Below are positions 1 through 8,711 of a stretch of 64,000 bases of DNA, piece after piece. The translations under genes were made by a program, and so were the position numbers. The first letter of the stretch is position 1, and every line of letters starts with the position of its first letter. Source of the stretch: Acinetobacter tibetensis (GTDB lineage: Bacteria; Pseudomonadota; Gammaproteobacteria; Pseudomonadales; Moraxellaceae); contig NZ_CP098732.1 of the NCBI RefSeq assembly GCF_023824315.1, forward strand, positions 1,178,001-1,242,000. Reading direction: 5' to 3'. Under the pieces are notes generated by a model. That model was not told the DNA's origin and ran no database searches. It saw only the letters and a list, made by a program, of their open reading frames with translations.

Positions 1-2186
1 ATTTTGGCATTAACACCGCCAATAGGTTGTACTTGACCTAATTGGTTCATAGAGCCAGTAATCGCCCATGATTGATCAATCGGTAATTGGCTAATTGCAG
101 AAATGAGAGCTGACAGTTCAGCAACGGTCGCACTATCACCATCGACCTGACCATAGCTTTGTTCAAAGGCGAGGGCAGCAGAGAAATGCAGAATCTGCTC
201 ACGACCAAAATGTGCTTTTAAGAAGCTCGACATTAATAGAACGCCTTTGGCGTGTAATGAACCACCCAGTTCAACACTGCGTTCAATATCCAGAATATCG
301 CCACCCCCTTGATATACAGAGGCCGTTAGGCGAGAAGGTAAGCCGAATTCGACATCTGCATAGTGGATGACGGATAAAGCATTGATTTGTCCTAAGCGAT
401 GACCACGTGTTTCAATCAGTTGTGTGCCACGGGACAGATCTTGCCAATACAGTTCACGTAAATAGCCTAAGCGATACTGGCGATGTTGTAAGGCAGTATT
501 AATATGTTTGTCAGCTACAATTTTATCACCTGCTTGTACAGCATGATGATGAGCCTCCCGAATTAAGTCACCCAAAGTCAACGCATGGAGCGAGAGGGAG
601 CTTTGGTCTTCGGCTTGGCGGCTCGAATCTGTGAGCAAGGCAGCCAAGGCTGAGCGATCAAAAGGTAACAATTTATCGGCTTGTACATAATCTGCAATCA
701 ACTGCATATAAGCTTGTTCATTGGCATCATTACGTTGCAGCGTGTCGGTAAAATCAGCACGAATTTTAAATACACTGCCCAGTTCAGGCTCGAGTTCCAA
801 AATTTCATAATAGACTTCTGGCTCTGCCAATAATACGACTTTGATATTCAGTGGTATTGCTTCAGGTTCAATAGAAATACTGCCCGTAAGCGTTAACATG
901 TGCTCAAGCGAAGAAAGCTTTAATTTCCCAGATTTGAGTGCACGCTTTAACCCTTGCCATGCATAAGGTTGCTCAAGTAATTGTTCTGCTTCAAGCATTA
1001 AGAATCCGCCATTGGCTTTATGCAATGCACCTGGGCGAATTAGGGTGAAATCAGTCGTAATCGTGCCATGTTGAGTCAGTTGTTCAACATGCCCCAATAA
1101 ATTGTAATGGGTCGGGAAGTCCTCAAAAATTACAGGTGCGCCACTGTTGGGCTTATAGGTGACAATAATATTGGCTTGGTAACGCGCGGGTACTCGGCTA
1201 AATAATCCTGGCGTAAAATCGTCTTCTTCTTGCTCAAGCACAATTTCAACATTGTTAATAATGTCTTCGGCATAAAGTTTTAAGTATTCGGCTAAACCTT
1301 CAACTTTAGAAAACTTATTGAGTAACAGATCAATGCGAGGTATAACCACTTGATTGGCAATATCACGATTCAGCTCTTGTACTTTGTCACGTGCGTCATC
1401 TTCTAGATCACCTAAATGTAATCCTAAACGCTCGAGCTTTTTATCCATATAGCGCATGTTTGAGACAATTTCTGCGCGCTGTTTACTATTTAATGCATCA
1501 ATATCCTTTTGCGACATCTCTTGCATTTGATCGTCTTTAAATTGCACAGGAATAAAGCAGTGCTCGTCATGGCGTGTGACCAATTTTAAGCTGAGCTCTT
1601 CACCTTCTTTGGTTAATTCAACCAAAGCTTGTTGTTGTTCATCACCTGTTTGTTGGCGAATCAGTTCAATCCGATTGTGATAAGTTTCAGTGGTAAAGCG
1701 ACGTTCGAGTTGCTTTAAAATGGTTTGCCATGTTTGGTGCAATAAAGCCTGAAATTTGGGTGCTTGTCCCGCAGGAAGCTGAAGCGCGATGGGCTGGCGT
1801 GAGGATTTGAAATTATTGACATAAACCCAGTCATTAGGCGTAGGCATGGTTTTGGCATGCTGCTGCAACAGGCGTTTAACCATGGTGCGTTTACCTAAGC
1901 CCGCAGTACCTACAGCAAAAATGTTATAGCCAGAATATGGCAAAGCAATACCAGCTTCTACAGACGCACGCGCACGATCTTGTCCAAGAAAATTATTGAG
2001 CGGTTTAATACGTTTTGTTGAAGTCGGAATGTTGGTTAAATTCGGAATATGCGTGAGTTGTTCTGATTTTAAACGTGTTTGATTGAACGTGTTTTGAATT
2101 CCAGTTTGCTCGAAGGCGGTAATCAGGTGGTTTTGCGGATCTCGTGCTTTATTATTTGAAAGGTTGGTGGATAAAGAAGAATTCAT
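1..2186 (-). CDS. Lon-like (LonB-type) ATP-dependent protease, C-terminus cut by window edge
   Basis: The reverse strand is open from an ATG at 2184-2186 to the window edge, about 728 residues. The N-terminal third holds a P-loop (GTAGLGKR, near residue 95) and the 3' part a Lon-type S16 protease domain with the active-site serine in GDSATVAEL (Ser codon 132-134). The catalytic lysine should lie beyond position 1. This is the family of large Lon-like proteases in which the AAA module is interrupted by a helical insert, rather than classical LonA. It should degrade proteins in the cytoplasm using ATP. It is transcribed divergently from the permease at 2390, with about 200 bp between them for both promoters. 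I am sure of the family; the specific substrate is unknown. Confidence 0.85.
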   Translation of the reverse strand, partial: MNSSLSTNLSNNKARDPQNHLITAFEQTGIQNTFNQTRLKSEQLTHIPNLTNIPTSTKRIKPLNNFLGQDRARASVEAGIALPYSGYNIFAVGTAGLGKRTMVKRLLQQHAKTMPTPNDWVYVNNFKSSRQPIALQLPAGQAPKFQALLHQTWQTILKQLERRFTTETYHNRIELIRQQTGDEQQQALVELTKEGEELSLKLVTRHDEHCFIPVQFKDDQMQEMSQKDIDALNSKQRAEIVSNMRYMDKKLERLGLHLGDLEDDARDKVQELNRDIANQVVIPRIDLLLNKFSKVEGLAEYLKLYAEDIINNVEIVLEQEEDDFTPGLFSRVPARYQANIIVTYKPNSGAPVIFEDFPTHYNLLGHVEQLTQHGTITTDFTLIRPGALHKANGGFLMLEAEQLLEQPYAWQGLKRALKSGKLKLSSLEHMLTLTGSISIEPEAIPLNIKVVLLAEPEVYYEILELEPELGSVFKIRADFTDTLQRNDANEQAYMQLIADYVQADKLLPFDRSALAALLTDSSRQAEDQSSLSLHALTLGDLIREAHHHAVQAGDKIVADKHINTALQHRQYRLGYLRELYWQDLSRGTQLIETRGHRLGQINALSVIHYADVEFGLPSRLTASVYQGGGDILDIERSVELGGSLHAKGVLLMSSFLKAHFGREQILHFSAALAFEQSYGQVDGDSATVAELSALISAISQLPIDQSWAITGSMNQLGQVQPIGGVNAK

Positions 2187-2389
2187 CTGTTCAAGTTTTT
2201 GGGTCACTGTGAAATCCAAAACAAAATATTGCGGTAGAGGTTTAAGGTATACAGGTTTAGTGGAAAAATTCAAGCAAAGCCGCTGTTTTTCTCATCAAAA
2301 TAAAGCAAACATTTCATAAATACTGTTGAAACCCGAGCACTTAAACGGTTGAATAGCACACATGATTTTTTGTAGAAAATAATAACCTA

Positions 2390-4549
2390 ATGACAACTCA
2401 AGCAAATGGATGGAAGGCTGCATTTCAGGCATTTCTAGATCGGCGCGCTGCAATTATGCTGTTCCTCGGTTTTTCAGCAGGTATTCCAATCTTGCTGATC
2501 TTCTCTAGTCTGTCTTTATGGCTTGGTGAAGCAGGTATTGAAAAAAGTGCCGTGACTTTTTTTAGTTGGGCAGCTCTGGGTTATTCCTTTAAGTTTGTTT
2601 GGGCTCCCTTGATTGATGAACTTCCTGTTCCATTTTTGACCAAACGTTTGGGACGTCGCCGTGCATGGTTGCTAATTGCGCAGTGTCTCATTATTTGTGC
2701 CATTTGTATTATGGCATTTTCAGACCCAGCTTTAGGACAAAGCTATTTGTACCAAATGGCAGTTGGCGCGGTATTGTTAGGTTTTTCTGCCGCGACACAA
2801 GATATTGTCATTGATGCCTACCGTATCGAGTTGGCAGAAACAGAAATGCAAACAGTTTTGGCGTCGACTTATAATGCAGGTTATCGCATCGGGATGATTG
2901 TGGCGGGTGCAGGGGCGTTATTTCTGGCAGCGTCATTAGGTACAGCGAAAGGCAATTATATCTATAGTGCATGGAAAGTGACCTATTTAGCCATGGCTGC
3001 GGTCATGGTCGTCGGTATTCTGACGACCTTGATTATTCGTGAACCACAGGTCAATCGTATTTATAAAGAATATCAACGATCAGATTATTATCGTTTGGTC
3101 ATGGTATTCTTTATTGCTGTGATTAGTTTTGTCTTGTCCTATATTTATTCCGGCACTTTAATTGAAGCTTTGGTTGCATCTTTAGCGATCAAAGATTCAT
3201 TTCTACTGTTTTGTTTTGAGGCATTACGTTTTCTGGCTTCAGGTGCTATAGCACTGGTTATTGGCGCACTGTTGGTCAAAATGGGTGCAGTCAATAAGCA
3301 AATGGCATTTGAAACGTGGGTCAATCCGATTGCGGATTTCTTCAAACGTTATGGGGTAAAGCTCGCTTTAGTTCTCTTGTTATTGATCGGTTTTTATCGT
3401 ATTTCAGACATTATTGCAGGTGTTATTTCCAATGTCTTTTATCAAGATCTGAATTTCACCAAAGAGCAAATTGCTGAAGCGGTAAAAATTTACGGTGTTA
3501 TTTTTAGCCTTTTAGGCGGTTTTTTAGGTGGTTTACTGGCGCAGCGGATGAATATCATGAAACTGATGTTTGTTGGCGCCATTCTTGCGAGTTCAACCAA
3601 TCTCATTTTTATTGGCTTAGTAAAATCAGGCAAGCCTTTGCAGCAAGTCGACGTTTCTATTGGCGCACAGCATTATCAAGTTCAGGCAGATGAAGTGGGT
3701 TATTGGAAGCTGAATGTTCCTGTTCAGGTGTTGAATCAGTCCAATCAAATTCATGCTTCAGTTGCATTTACTGAAAAGTCTGATGAAAAATCATCTGTAG
3801 AGATGCCTTATTTAATGGGTTCAGCGGCTAAAGCCATTATCTTATTTCCGTTAACTGCGGATAATGCTTTAAGCCCGAAAGAAGTTCAGCAATCCGTTGT
3901 GGTGAAAGGTCAAATTCAAGGTGTTGATGCTACTCAACTACAGCCAGAGCAACCCGTCAGCTTATGGTTAGACGGTCAGCAATATCCTGCAAAACTAGAT
4001 GCACAAGGCATTTTTAGTGGAGCAATTGATGGCAAGTTATTAGAAAATGCCAAAAACAAACAGGTGATCGCTCAATTAAATACGCTGGAAACTTCGTCAT
4101 CCGTCAAGGTCAGTCATCCTTATCAAGTATCTAGCCAACAATCTGCTTTAGAATTGACGATAGATCCGATACTCGCTTCAGCAGATTCAAAGCAAGACGT
4201 ACAAATTACAGGCAAGGTGATTAAATCGTATAGTACTTTATGGCTGTATTTTGCCATTATTGTCGACAATTTAGCTTCTGGATTGGCAGGGGCGGCGTTT
4301 ATTGCCTTTCTTTCTAGTTTGACCAGCGTTTCTTTTACTGCTGTACAATACGCTATTTTTAGTTCACTGATGACCCTTACGCCTAAAATTTTAGGGGGTT
4401 ATTCGGGTACTATAGTAACAAACATTGGTTATCCAAGTTTTTTCTTGATGACCACCTTAATTGGAATTCCAATTTTAATTCTGGTGGTTTGGGTCGCGAA
4501 GTTACTTCGAGATCATCAAAACAAACAACTTCAACTGAAGGATGAATAA
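2390..4549 (+). CDS. ampG: AmpG-type MFS muropeptide permease with large non-membrane insert
   Basis: An inner-membrane MFS protein of 719 residues. The first about 210 residues match the AmpG pattern: [20 protein letters not shown] at the start, then [24 protein letters not shown] and [11 protein letters not shown]. AmpG imports GlcNAc-anhydro-muropeptides for cell-wall recycling. Enterobacterial AmpG is about 490 residues; here roughly residues 430-610 form a polar, beta-rich segment without membrane helices, followed by a return to hydrophobic helices ([20 protein letters not shown]). That segment looks like an extra-membrane Ig-like domain inserted between two transmembrane helices. The gene ends overlapping or abutting gloA, so they are probably co-transcribed. 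The family call is solid; the exact substrate is inferred from family membership. Confidence 0.75.
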   Translation: MTTQANGWKAAFQAFLDRRAAIMLFLGFSAGIPILLIFSSLSLWLGEAGIEKSAVTFFSWAALGYSFKFVWAPLIDELPVPFLTKRLGRRRAWLLIAQCLIICAICIMAFSDPALGQSYLYQMAVGAVLLGFSAATQDIVIDAYRIELAETEMQTVLASTYNAGYRIGMIVAGAGALFLAASLGTAKGNYIYSAWKVTYLAMAAVMVVGILTTLIIREPQVNRIYKEYQRSDYYRLVMVFFIAVISFVLSYIYSGTLIEALVASLAIKDSFLLFCFEALRFLASGAIALVIGALLVKMGAVNKQMAFETWVNPIADFFKRYGVKLALVLLLLIGFYRISDIIAGVISNVFYQDLNFTKEQIAEAVKIYGVIFSLLGGFLGGLLAQRMNIMKLMFVGAILASSTNLIFIGLVKSGKPLQQVDVSIGAQHYQVQADEVGYWKLNVPVQVLNQSNQIHASVAFTEKSDEKSSVEMPYLMGSAAKAIILFPLTADNALSPKEVQQSVVVKGQIQGVDATQLQPEQPVSLWLDGQQYPAKLDAQGIFSGAIDGKLLENAKNKQVIAQLNTLETSSSVKVSHPYQVSSQQSALELTIDPILASADSKQDVQITGKVIKSYSTLWLYFAIIVDNLASGLAGAAFIAFLSSLTSVSFTAVQYAIFSSLMTLTPKILGGYSGTIVTNIGYPSFFLMTTLIGIPILILVVWVAKLLRDHQNKQLQLKDE

Positions 4550-4550
4550 T

Positions 4551-4952
4551 ATGCGAATGCTCCATACCATGCTACGTGTAGGCAATTTAGAACAGTCATT
4601 AAAGTTCTATACCGAAGTGCTGGGTATGACTTTGCTTCGTAAACGTGATTATGAAGAAGGTCGTTTCACATTGGCTTTTGTCGGCTATGGTGATGAAGCC
4701 AATACCACAGTGCTTGAATTGACGCATAACTGGGATACGAATCAGTACGATTTAGGGAATGCTTATGGTCACATTGCAATTGGTGTTGAAGATGCCTATA
4801 AAGCATGTGAAGAGATTAAAGCACGTGGCGGTAAAGTGGTACGTGAAGCAGGCCCAATGAAAGGCGGCGTAACCGTGATCGCTTTTGTTGAAGATCCAGA
4901 TGGTTATAAAATTGAGTTGATTCAGCAAGATTCAAATGCACGTAATAACTAA
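4551..4952 (+). CDS. gloA: Lactoylglutathione lyase (glyoxalase I)
   Basis: It converts the methylglyoxal-glutathione hemithioacetal to S-lactoylglutathione in the cytoplasm. The protein ([20 protein letters not shown] at its start) follows the short bacterial Ni-dependent glyoxalase I pattern. All four expected metal ligands are visible: His in LHTML, Glu in VLELTHNW, His in AYGHIAIGV and Glu in YKIELIQQ. I chose the ATG at 4551 rather than 4542, because the GAAGGA ribosome site at 4536-4541 touches the earlier ATG but lies nine bases from the later one, and the later start matches the known N-terminus of the family. It lies directly behind the permease gene. Confidence 0.92.
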   Translation: MRMLHTMLRVGNLEQSLKFYTEVLGMTLLRKRDYEEGRFTLAFVGYGDEANTTVLELTHNWDTNQYDLGNAYGHIAIGVEDAYKACEEIKARGGKVVREAGPMKGGVTVIAFVEDPDGYKIELIQQDSNARNN

Positions 4953-5017
4953 GCATAGTGTTATTGATTAACTAAATATCGAATATAGCACTTGAAAAGC
5001 TAGCAATATTTGAACAG

Positions 5018-5070
5018 CCCAGTAAGATGAAGTTGACCTACAGGTAAAATTCGTCTACTGGGTTTTATTT
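5018..5070 (+). terminator. Probable terminator after gloA
   Basis: CCCAGTA...GAA is matched by TTCGTCTACTGGG about 20 bases later, with a smaller ACCT/AGGT hairpin inside, followed by GGTTTTATTT. The arms carry one mismatch or bulge. Confidence 0.55.
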
Positions 5071-5111
5071 CATCTTTACTTTTTAAAATATATATAACAG
5101 GATGTTAAGCA

Positions 5112-6098
5112 ATGAACATGCTCAAGCTTCTTGCCTTGGATCGATTCACTTTACTCTTGGTTGCCATGGTTGTACTGGCATCGTTTCTTCCTGTTTCTGG
5201 TTCAGCCGCCCATTTCTTTAGTGTTATTACTACGATTGCAATTGCAATTTTATTCTTCTTACACGGTGCAAAACTTTCCCGTGAAGCAATTGTCCAAGGG
5301 ATTATGCACTGGAAATTTCATGTATTGGTGTTTGCTTTCACCTTTGCAGTATTTCCAATTTTAGGCTTACTTGCAAAACCTGTACTGTTGCCAATGCTGG
5401 GGCAAGAACTGTATTGGGGTTTCTTGTTCATGTGTTTTTTACCTTCGACGGTACAATCTTCAATTGCATTTACTTCAGTTGCTAAAGGTAACGTCGCCAG
5501 TGCGGTATGTAGTGCTTCATTTTCTAATATCATTGGAATGTTTATTACACCTGTATTGGTGAGTGTATTTATTCTGGGCAAATCAGAACATGGATTTGAT
5601 CCAACATCATCCATTATTCAAATTACCTTATTGTTGTTGCTGCCGTTTGTATTGGGACAACTGTTTCGTCCACTCGTTTACCCACATATGATGAAAGTAC
5701 CGCGCTTGGTTAAAAGTTTTGATCAAGGTTCTATTTTGATGGTGGTTTATGGTGCTTTTAGTAGCGCAGTTGTTGCAGGGCTGTGGAACGAAGTCAGTTG
5801 GAAAACCATGTTGATTTTAGTCTTGGCATGTTCGGTATTTTTAACTGTAATTATGTTGTTGGCGTATTATCTGCCGAAGTTATTCGGTTTTAACCGTAAA
5901 GACCAAATCGCGATTTTCTTTTGTAGTTCAAAAAAGACTTTAGCGAGCGGTGTACCAATGGCTCAAATTCTGTTTATTGGACAGCCACTCGGAATGATTG
6001 TTCTGCCCATTATGATCTTTCACCAAATACAGTTGATGGTCTGCGGTATTATTGCAAATCGTTGGTCTAAACAAAATCCTGATGAAAGCGGAGAATAG
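5112..6098 (+). CDS. Bile acid:sodium symporter family protein (YfeH-like)
   Basis: A 328-residue hydrophobic protein with about nine to ten membrane helices. LFFLHGAKLSREAI near residue 45 and the polar, crossover-like FLPSTVQSSIAFTSVAKGN stretch near residue 115 are hallmarks of the YfeH branch of the BASS (bile acid/Na+ symporter) superfamily. FFCSSKKTLASGVPMAQ near residue 270 fits the second conserved cluster. The substrate of this branch is not established. It is a single gene set between the terminator after gloA and rpmE. Confidence 0.8.
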   Translation: MNMLKLLALDRFTLLLVAMVVLASFLPVSGSAAHFFSVITTIAIAILFFLHGAKLSREAIVQGIMHWKFHVLVFAFTFAVFPILGLLAKPVLLPMLGQELYWGFLFMCFLPSTVQSSIAFTSVAKGNVASAVCSASFSNIIGMFITPVLVSVFILGKSEHGFDPTSSIIQITLLLLLPFVLGQLFRPLVYPHMMKVPRLVKSFDQGSILMVVYGAFSSAVVAGLWNEVSWKTMLILVLACSVFLTVIMLLAYYLPKLFGFNRKDQIAIFFCSSKKTLASGVPMAQILFIGQPLGMIVLPIMIFHQIQLMVCGIIANRWSKQNPDESGE

Positions 6099-6128
6099 TT
6101 CGCTATCTAGATTTATTTGGCGTATAAT
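6099..6128 (+). promoter_or_regulatory. Candidate rpmE promoter
   Basis: A perfect TATAAT lies at 6123-6128, preceded at 18-bp spacing by a weak -35 (TTCGCT, 6099-6104). Transcription would start about 155 bases before the rpmE start codon, leaving a long leader. Confidence 0.35.
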
Positions 6129-6154
6129 GCTGTCCACTTGTTGTGCTTAGCTCT

Positions 6155-6249
6155 GACGGTATCCGTCTCGGTGGGCCAAGAGAATGGTCTGTTGTGGTAT
6201 TGACCTGCTTTAATTAAAGCTTTCCTTGCAATATGCAAGAGCGGTCAAT
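6155..6249 (+). promoter_or_regulatory. Structured rpmE 5' leader (possible L31 autoregulatory element)
   Basis: The leader can form a small hairpin (GACGG/CCGTC, 6155-6167) and a longer arm pairing ATTGACCTGC (6199-6208) with GCGGTCAAT (6241-6249), enclosing a TTGCAATATGCAA palindrome. Several bacterial groups have L31 leader elements that bind excess L31, so a feedback role is plausible. I cannot confirm a match to a described family from sequence alone. Confidence 0.3.
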
Positions 6250-6294
6250 TGCGATGACAGCATAAGCCTTTCTTACACTTAGGAGTAATCGACC

Positions 6295-6522
6295 ATGCGC
6301 GCCGATATTCACCCAAAATATGAAAAATTAGTAGCTACTTGTTCTTGCGGTAACGTAATTGAAACTCGTTCGGCTGTTGGTAAAGAAGCTCTTTACCTAG
6401 ACGTATGTTCTGCATGCCACCCATTCTACACTGGTAAGCAAAAGAACGTTGACACTGGTGGTCGTATCGACAAATTCAAGCAACGTTTTTCTGGTATGTC
6501 TCGTTCTATCAAACGCGACTAA
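6295..6522 (+). CDS. rpmE: 50S ribosomal protein L31
   Basis: A 75-residue protein starting [19 protein letters not shown]. It bridges the large and small ribosomal subunits at the central protuberance. The zinc-binding (C+) cysteines are present: CSCG at residues 16 and 18, and [13 protein letters not shown] with cysteines near 37 and 40. The length and basic C-terminal tail are typical. A ribosome site (GGAG) sits at 6281-6284. The gene is monocistronic, with a strong terminator just after the stop. Confidence 0.97.
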   Translation: MRADIHPKYEKLVATCSCGNVIETRSAVGKEALYLDVCSACHPFYTGKQKNVDTGGRIDKFKQRFSGMSRSIKRD

Positions 6523-6533
6523 TATCCCAGTTG

Positions 6534-6562
6534 AAAAAAACGAGCCATTGGCTCGTTTTTTT
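6534..6562 (+). terminator. Rho-independent terminator of rpmE
   Basis: A perfect CGAGCC/GGCTCG stem with an ATT loop, preceded by A7 and followed by T7, starting 12 bases after the rpmE stop. Confidence 0.9.
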
Positions 6563-6586
6563 ATGTCTGTAGAAATAGGATTCTAC

Positions 6587-6614
6587 AAAAGTACAAGACC
6601 TATTGGTCTTGTAC
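6587..6614 (-). terminator. Terminator of the FimX-like gene
   Basis: A perfect 10-bp inverted repeat (GTACAAGACC, 6591-6600, with its complement at 6605-6614) followed on the reverse strand by TTTTGT. It includes the stop codon of the leftward gene. Confidence 0.7.
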
Positions 6615-8711
6615 ATCAATTAAATGATCCAGTTTTTTCTGGAAATAGTCACCTTGCAGATAGCGTGCTTCAACGTTCCATGCATTGGCAAACATTGTCA
6701 TATTATTCAGTTCACGTAATAACATTTGTGTTGCTTTAATTTCATGGAAGTGATTAATACGCTCTTGTAATTCTTCAGTAGATTTGTCTGAATCGAGCAT
6801 CTTCGTTAACTGAGGATGTAAGGTAACATGATTAATACTCATCTGATTTAAAATAGATTCGCTATAAATCGAGTTACCAAATTCACGTAATGATATTTCT
6901 GCACCACTCTGAATTAATTGAGCTGTATATTTCTGCGCATCATTTAAATTCTTGGCAATATCTTCTTCCGAGAATTGTAAAATGAGCGGGTGGCTTTGTT
7001 TGCTGCCCACAATCGTAATTAATTTGGCAATAAACGCGGGGAATGTACGGTCAGAGAAGAGAACTTCTTTGTTTAAATTGACAATAATTTTCGCATCAGG
7101 ATATTGGGTAATAAAGTTATGTAGCTGTTTACACGCCTCAACTAAAATCCAACGATCCAGTTTAATCGAGAATTCAGGGTCATCTGCAAGTTCACGAATT
7201 GATGTAATATCTTGCCAAGCATTATTGTAAATGAAGCCGCTGGTAACTTCGTAGGTGTATAGGTTACTGTCTTGTTTATCATACAGTTGTTGATATTTAA
7301 GATGAATTTCCCCACGCTCTAAACTCTTTTGCAGTGCTTTTAATAAGCTAGAGTGTTCTTGTAGATTCAGATGAGAATCCATTAATTCAATATGAGGATG
7401 GGCTATTGGGTTAAGTTCAATATTATTTTGTTCTTGCCCAGATGGCAGGGCTGTGTTGTACGCTTGTTCTATTAGCTGTTGGAACTGTTGCTCATCCTTT
7501 ATATTGTGTTGAATCAACGTGTAACCCATTCTTAAATTTAATGGGAAGGTTTGTTGATTTACACCTAATAATTGTGGTTTAGATAAAGCACTTAATCCAA
7601 TCAGTTTAGATTCCAACACACTTTCACTAGAGCCTTGGAATAGGCCTGCATATAAGGCATGGTTGACCTTAAACAATGGAACATTGGTTTGTTCTTTTAA
7701 GAAGCTATGAATATTCGAAAAATAGGTATTTGAGGTTGCCCAGTCTTGTTGGAATATAGATTCTGGACAAGATGCAAGTGAGAAAAGTACAAGCGCATTG
7801 AAATCAGCAGGTTGCTTGGCAATGGTTCTGTTAATCAGTTGATAGGTATTGGGTTGTGCGGCAGGGGCTTCAACTTGGGCTACCGTAGGCTGAGCTGACG
7901 CAGTGTTTTCACTTTGATTTAACTCAATCGTGATTTGTAGGGCATCATCTTCAATCGCTGCTAAAAACTCAATTTTTAAAGGATTTGTTTGGACATGACT
8001 ATTGAGCGTCGTCAGCTCGAAACGACCTTGATCTAATTGACCTTGCGAGATTTTTTTAAAGCGCAGTTTAAAATCATTCAGATCTTGGGGTTGCAATACA
8101 TCCAGTAAAGGCAAGCCAATAATTTCATCTTCGCTTTTTAAACCAAAGAGATGAAGGTATTCCTTATTGGCTTCGATATGAATCCCTTCTTGAATAATGG
8201 CAACAGCTTTATTGCTTTCACTCACCCATGCTTGTGCTTGGGTCTGCACATTTTCAAGCTCTTGCATGAGATGTTGTTGCCCTTGATTCAGGCGACTAAA
8301 AGAGAGTGCGCGCAATAAAGACAAGTAGAATCGATCTGGAAAATCTAAATTGGCGACATCATAGACACCTTTTCGGATATAGGATACGTATTGGTTCGGC
8401 TCATAATTATCTGGTTTGAGTAAAATAAGTGGTAATTCAGGTTGCTTAGACAGGCGAATAAGACTTAAGGCCTGTTCATATTTCAAATCGTAGGCACGAC
8501 CGAAAATAACAATATCCCAATTTAACTGGAGTTGTTTTTCAAAAGTTTGTAAGTCATCCAATAAAAAAGCATGTAGCTGATGTTCACTTGTCGTTAATAA
8601 ATCACAAATTTTATTAAAACGAATTTGGTTGTCATCGATTATGAGTAAACGAGTTTCCGTACGTTTTAATTTTTTGGACAATAGTGGATTTCTCACTTCA
8701 ATGCTTCCCAT
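6600..8711 (-). CDS. FimX-like protein: receiver-PAS-degenerate EAL domain
   Basis: A 703-residue cytoplasmic protein. Residues about 20-135 look like a receiver domain (LLIIDDNQIRFNKICDLL), about 165-260 like a PAS domain (IIQEGIHIEANKEYLHLFG), then a weak GGDEF-like stretch, and about 450-690 an EAL fold (GEIHLKYQQLYDKQDSNLYT). The catalytic EAL tripeptide is replaced by EVT, and other metal-binding acidic residues seem missing, so it should bind rather than hydrolyse cyclic di-GMP. This order and degeneration match FimX, which controls type IV pilus assembly and twitching in Pseudomonas and Xanthomonas. The start overlaps the end of the upstream gene by 19 bp, so they are translationally coupled. 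Confidence 0.7.
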   Translation of the reverse strand: MGSIEVRNPLLSKKLKRTETRLLIIDDNQIRFNKICDLLTTSEHQLHAFLLDDLQTFEKQLQLNWDIVIFGRAYDLKYEQALSLIRLSKQPELPLILLKPDNYEPNQYVSYIRKGVYDVANLDFPDRFYLSLLRALSFSRLNQGQQHLMQELENVQTQAQAWVSESNKAVAIIQEGIHIEANKEYLHLFGLKSEDEIIGLPLLDVLQPQDLNDFKLRFKKISQGQLDQGRFELTTLNSHVQTNPLKIEFLAAIEDDALQITIELNQSENTASAQPTVAQVEAPAAQPNTYQLINRTIAKQPADFNALVLFSLASCPESIFQQDWATSNTYFSNIHSFLKEQTNVPLFKVNHALYAGLFQGSSESVLESKLIGLSALSKPQLLGVNQQTFPLNLRMGYTLIQHNIKDEQQFQQLIEQAYNTALPSGQEQNNIELNPIAHPHIELMDSHLNLQEHSSLLKALQKSLERGEIHLKYQQLYDKQDSNLYTYEVTSGFIYNNAWQDITSIRELADDPEFSIKLDRWILVEACKQLHNFITQYPDAKIIVNLNKEVLFSDRTFPAFIAKLITIVGSKQSHPLILQFSEEDIAKNLNDAQKYTAQLIQSGAEISLREFGNSIYSESILNQMSINHVTLHPQLTKMLDSDKSTEELQERINHFHEIKATQMLLRELNNMTMFANAWNVEARYLQGDYFQKKLDHLIDVQDQ

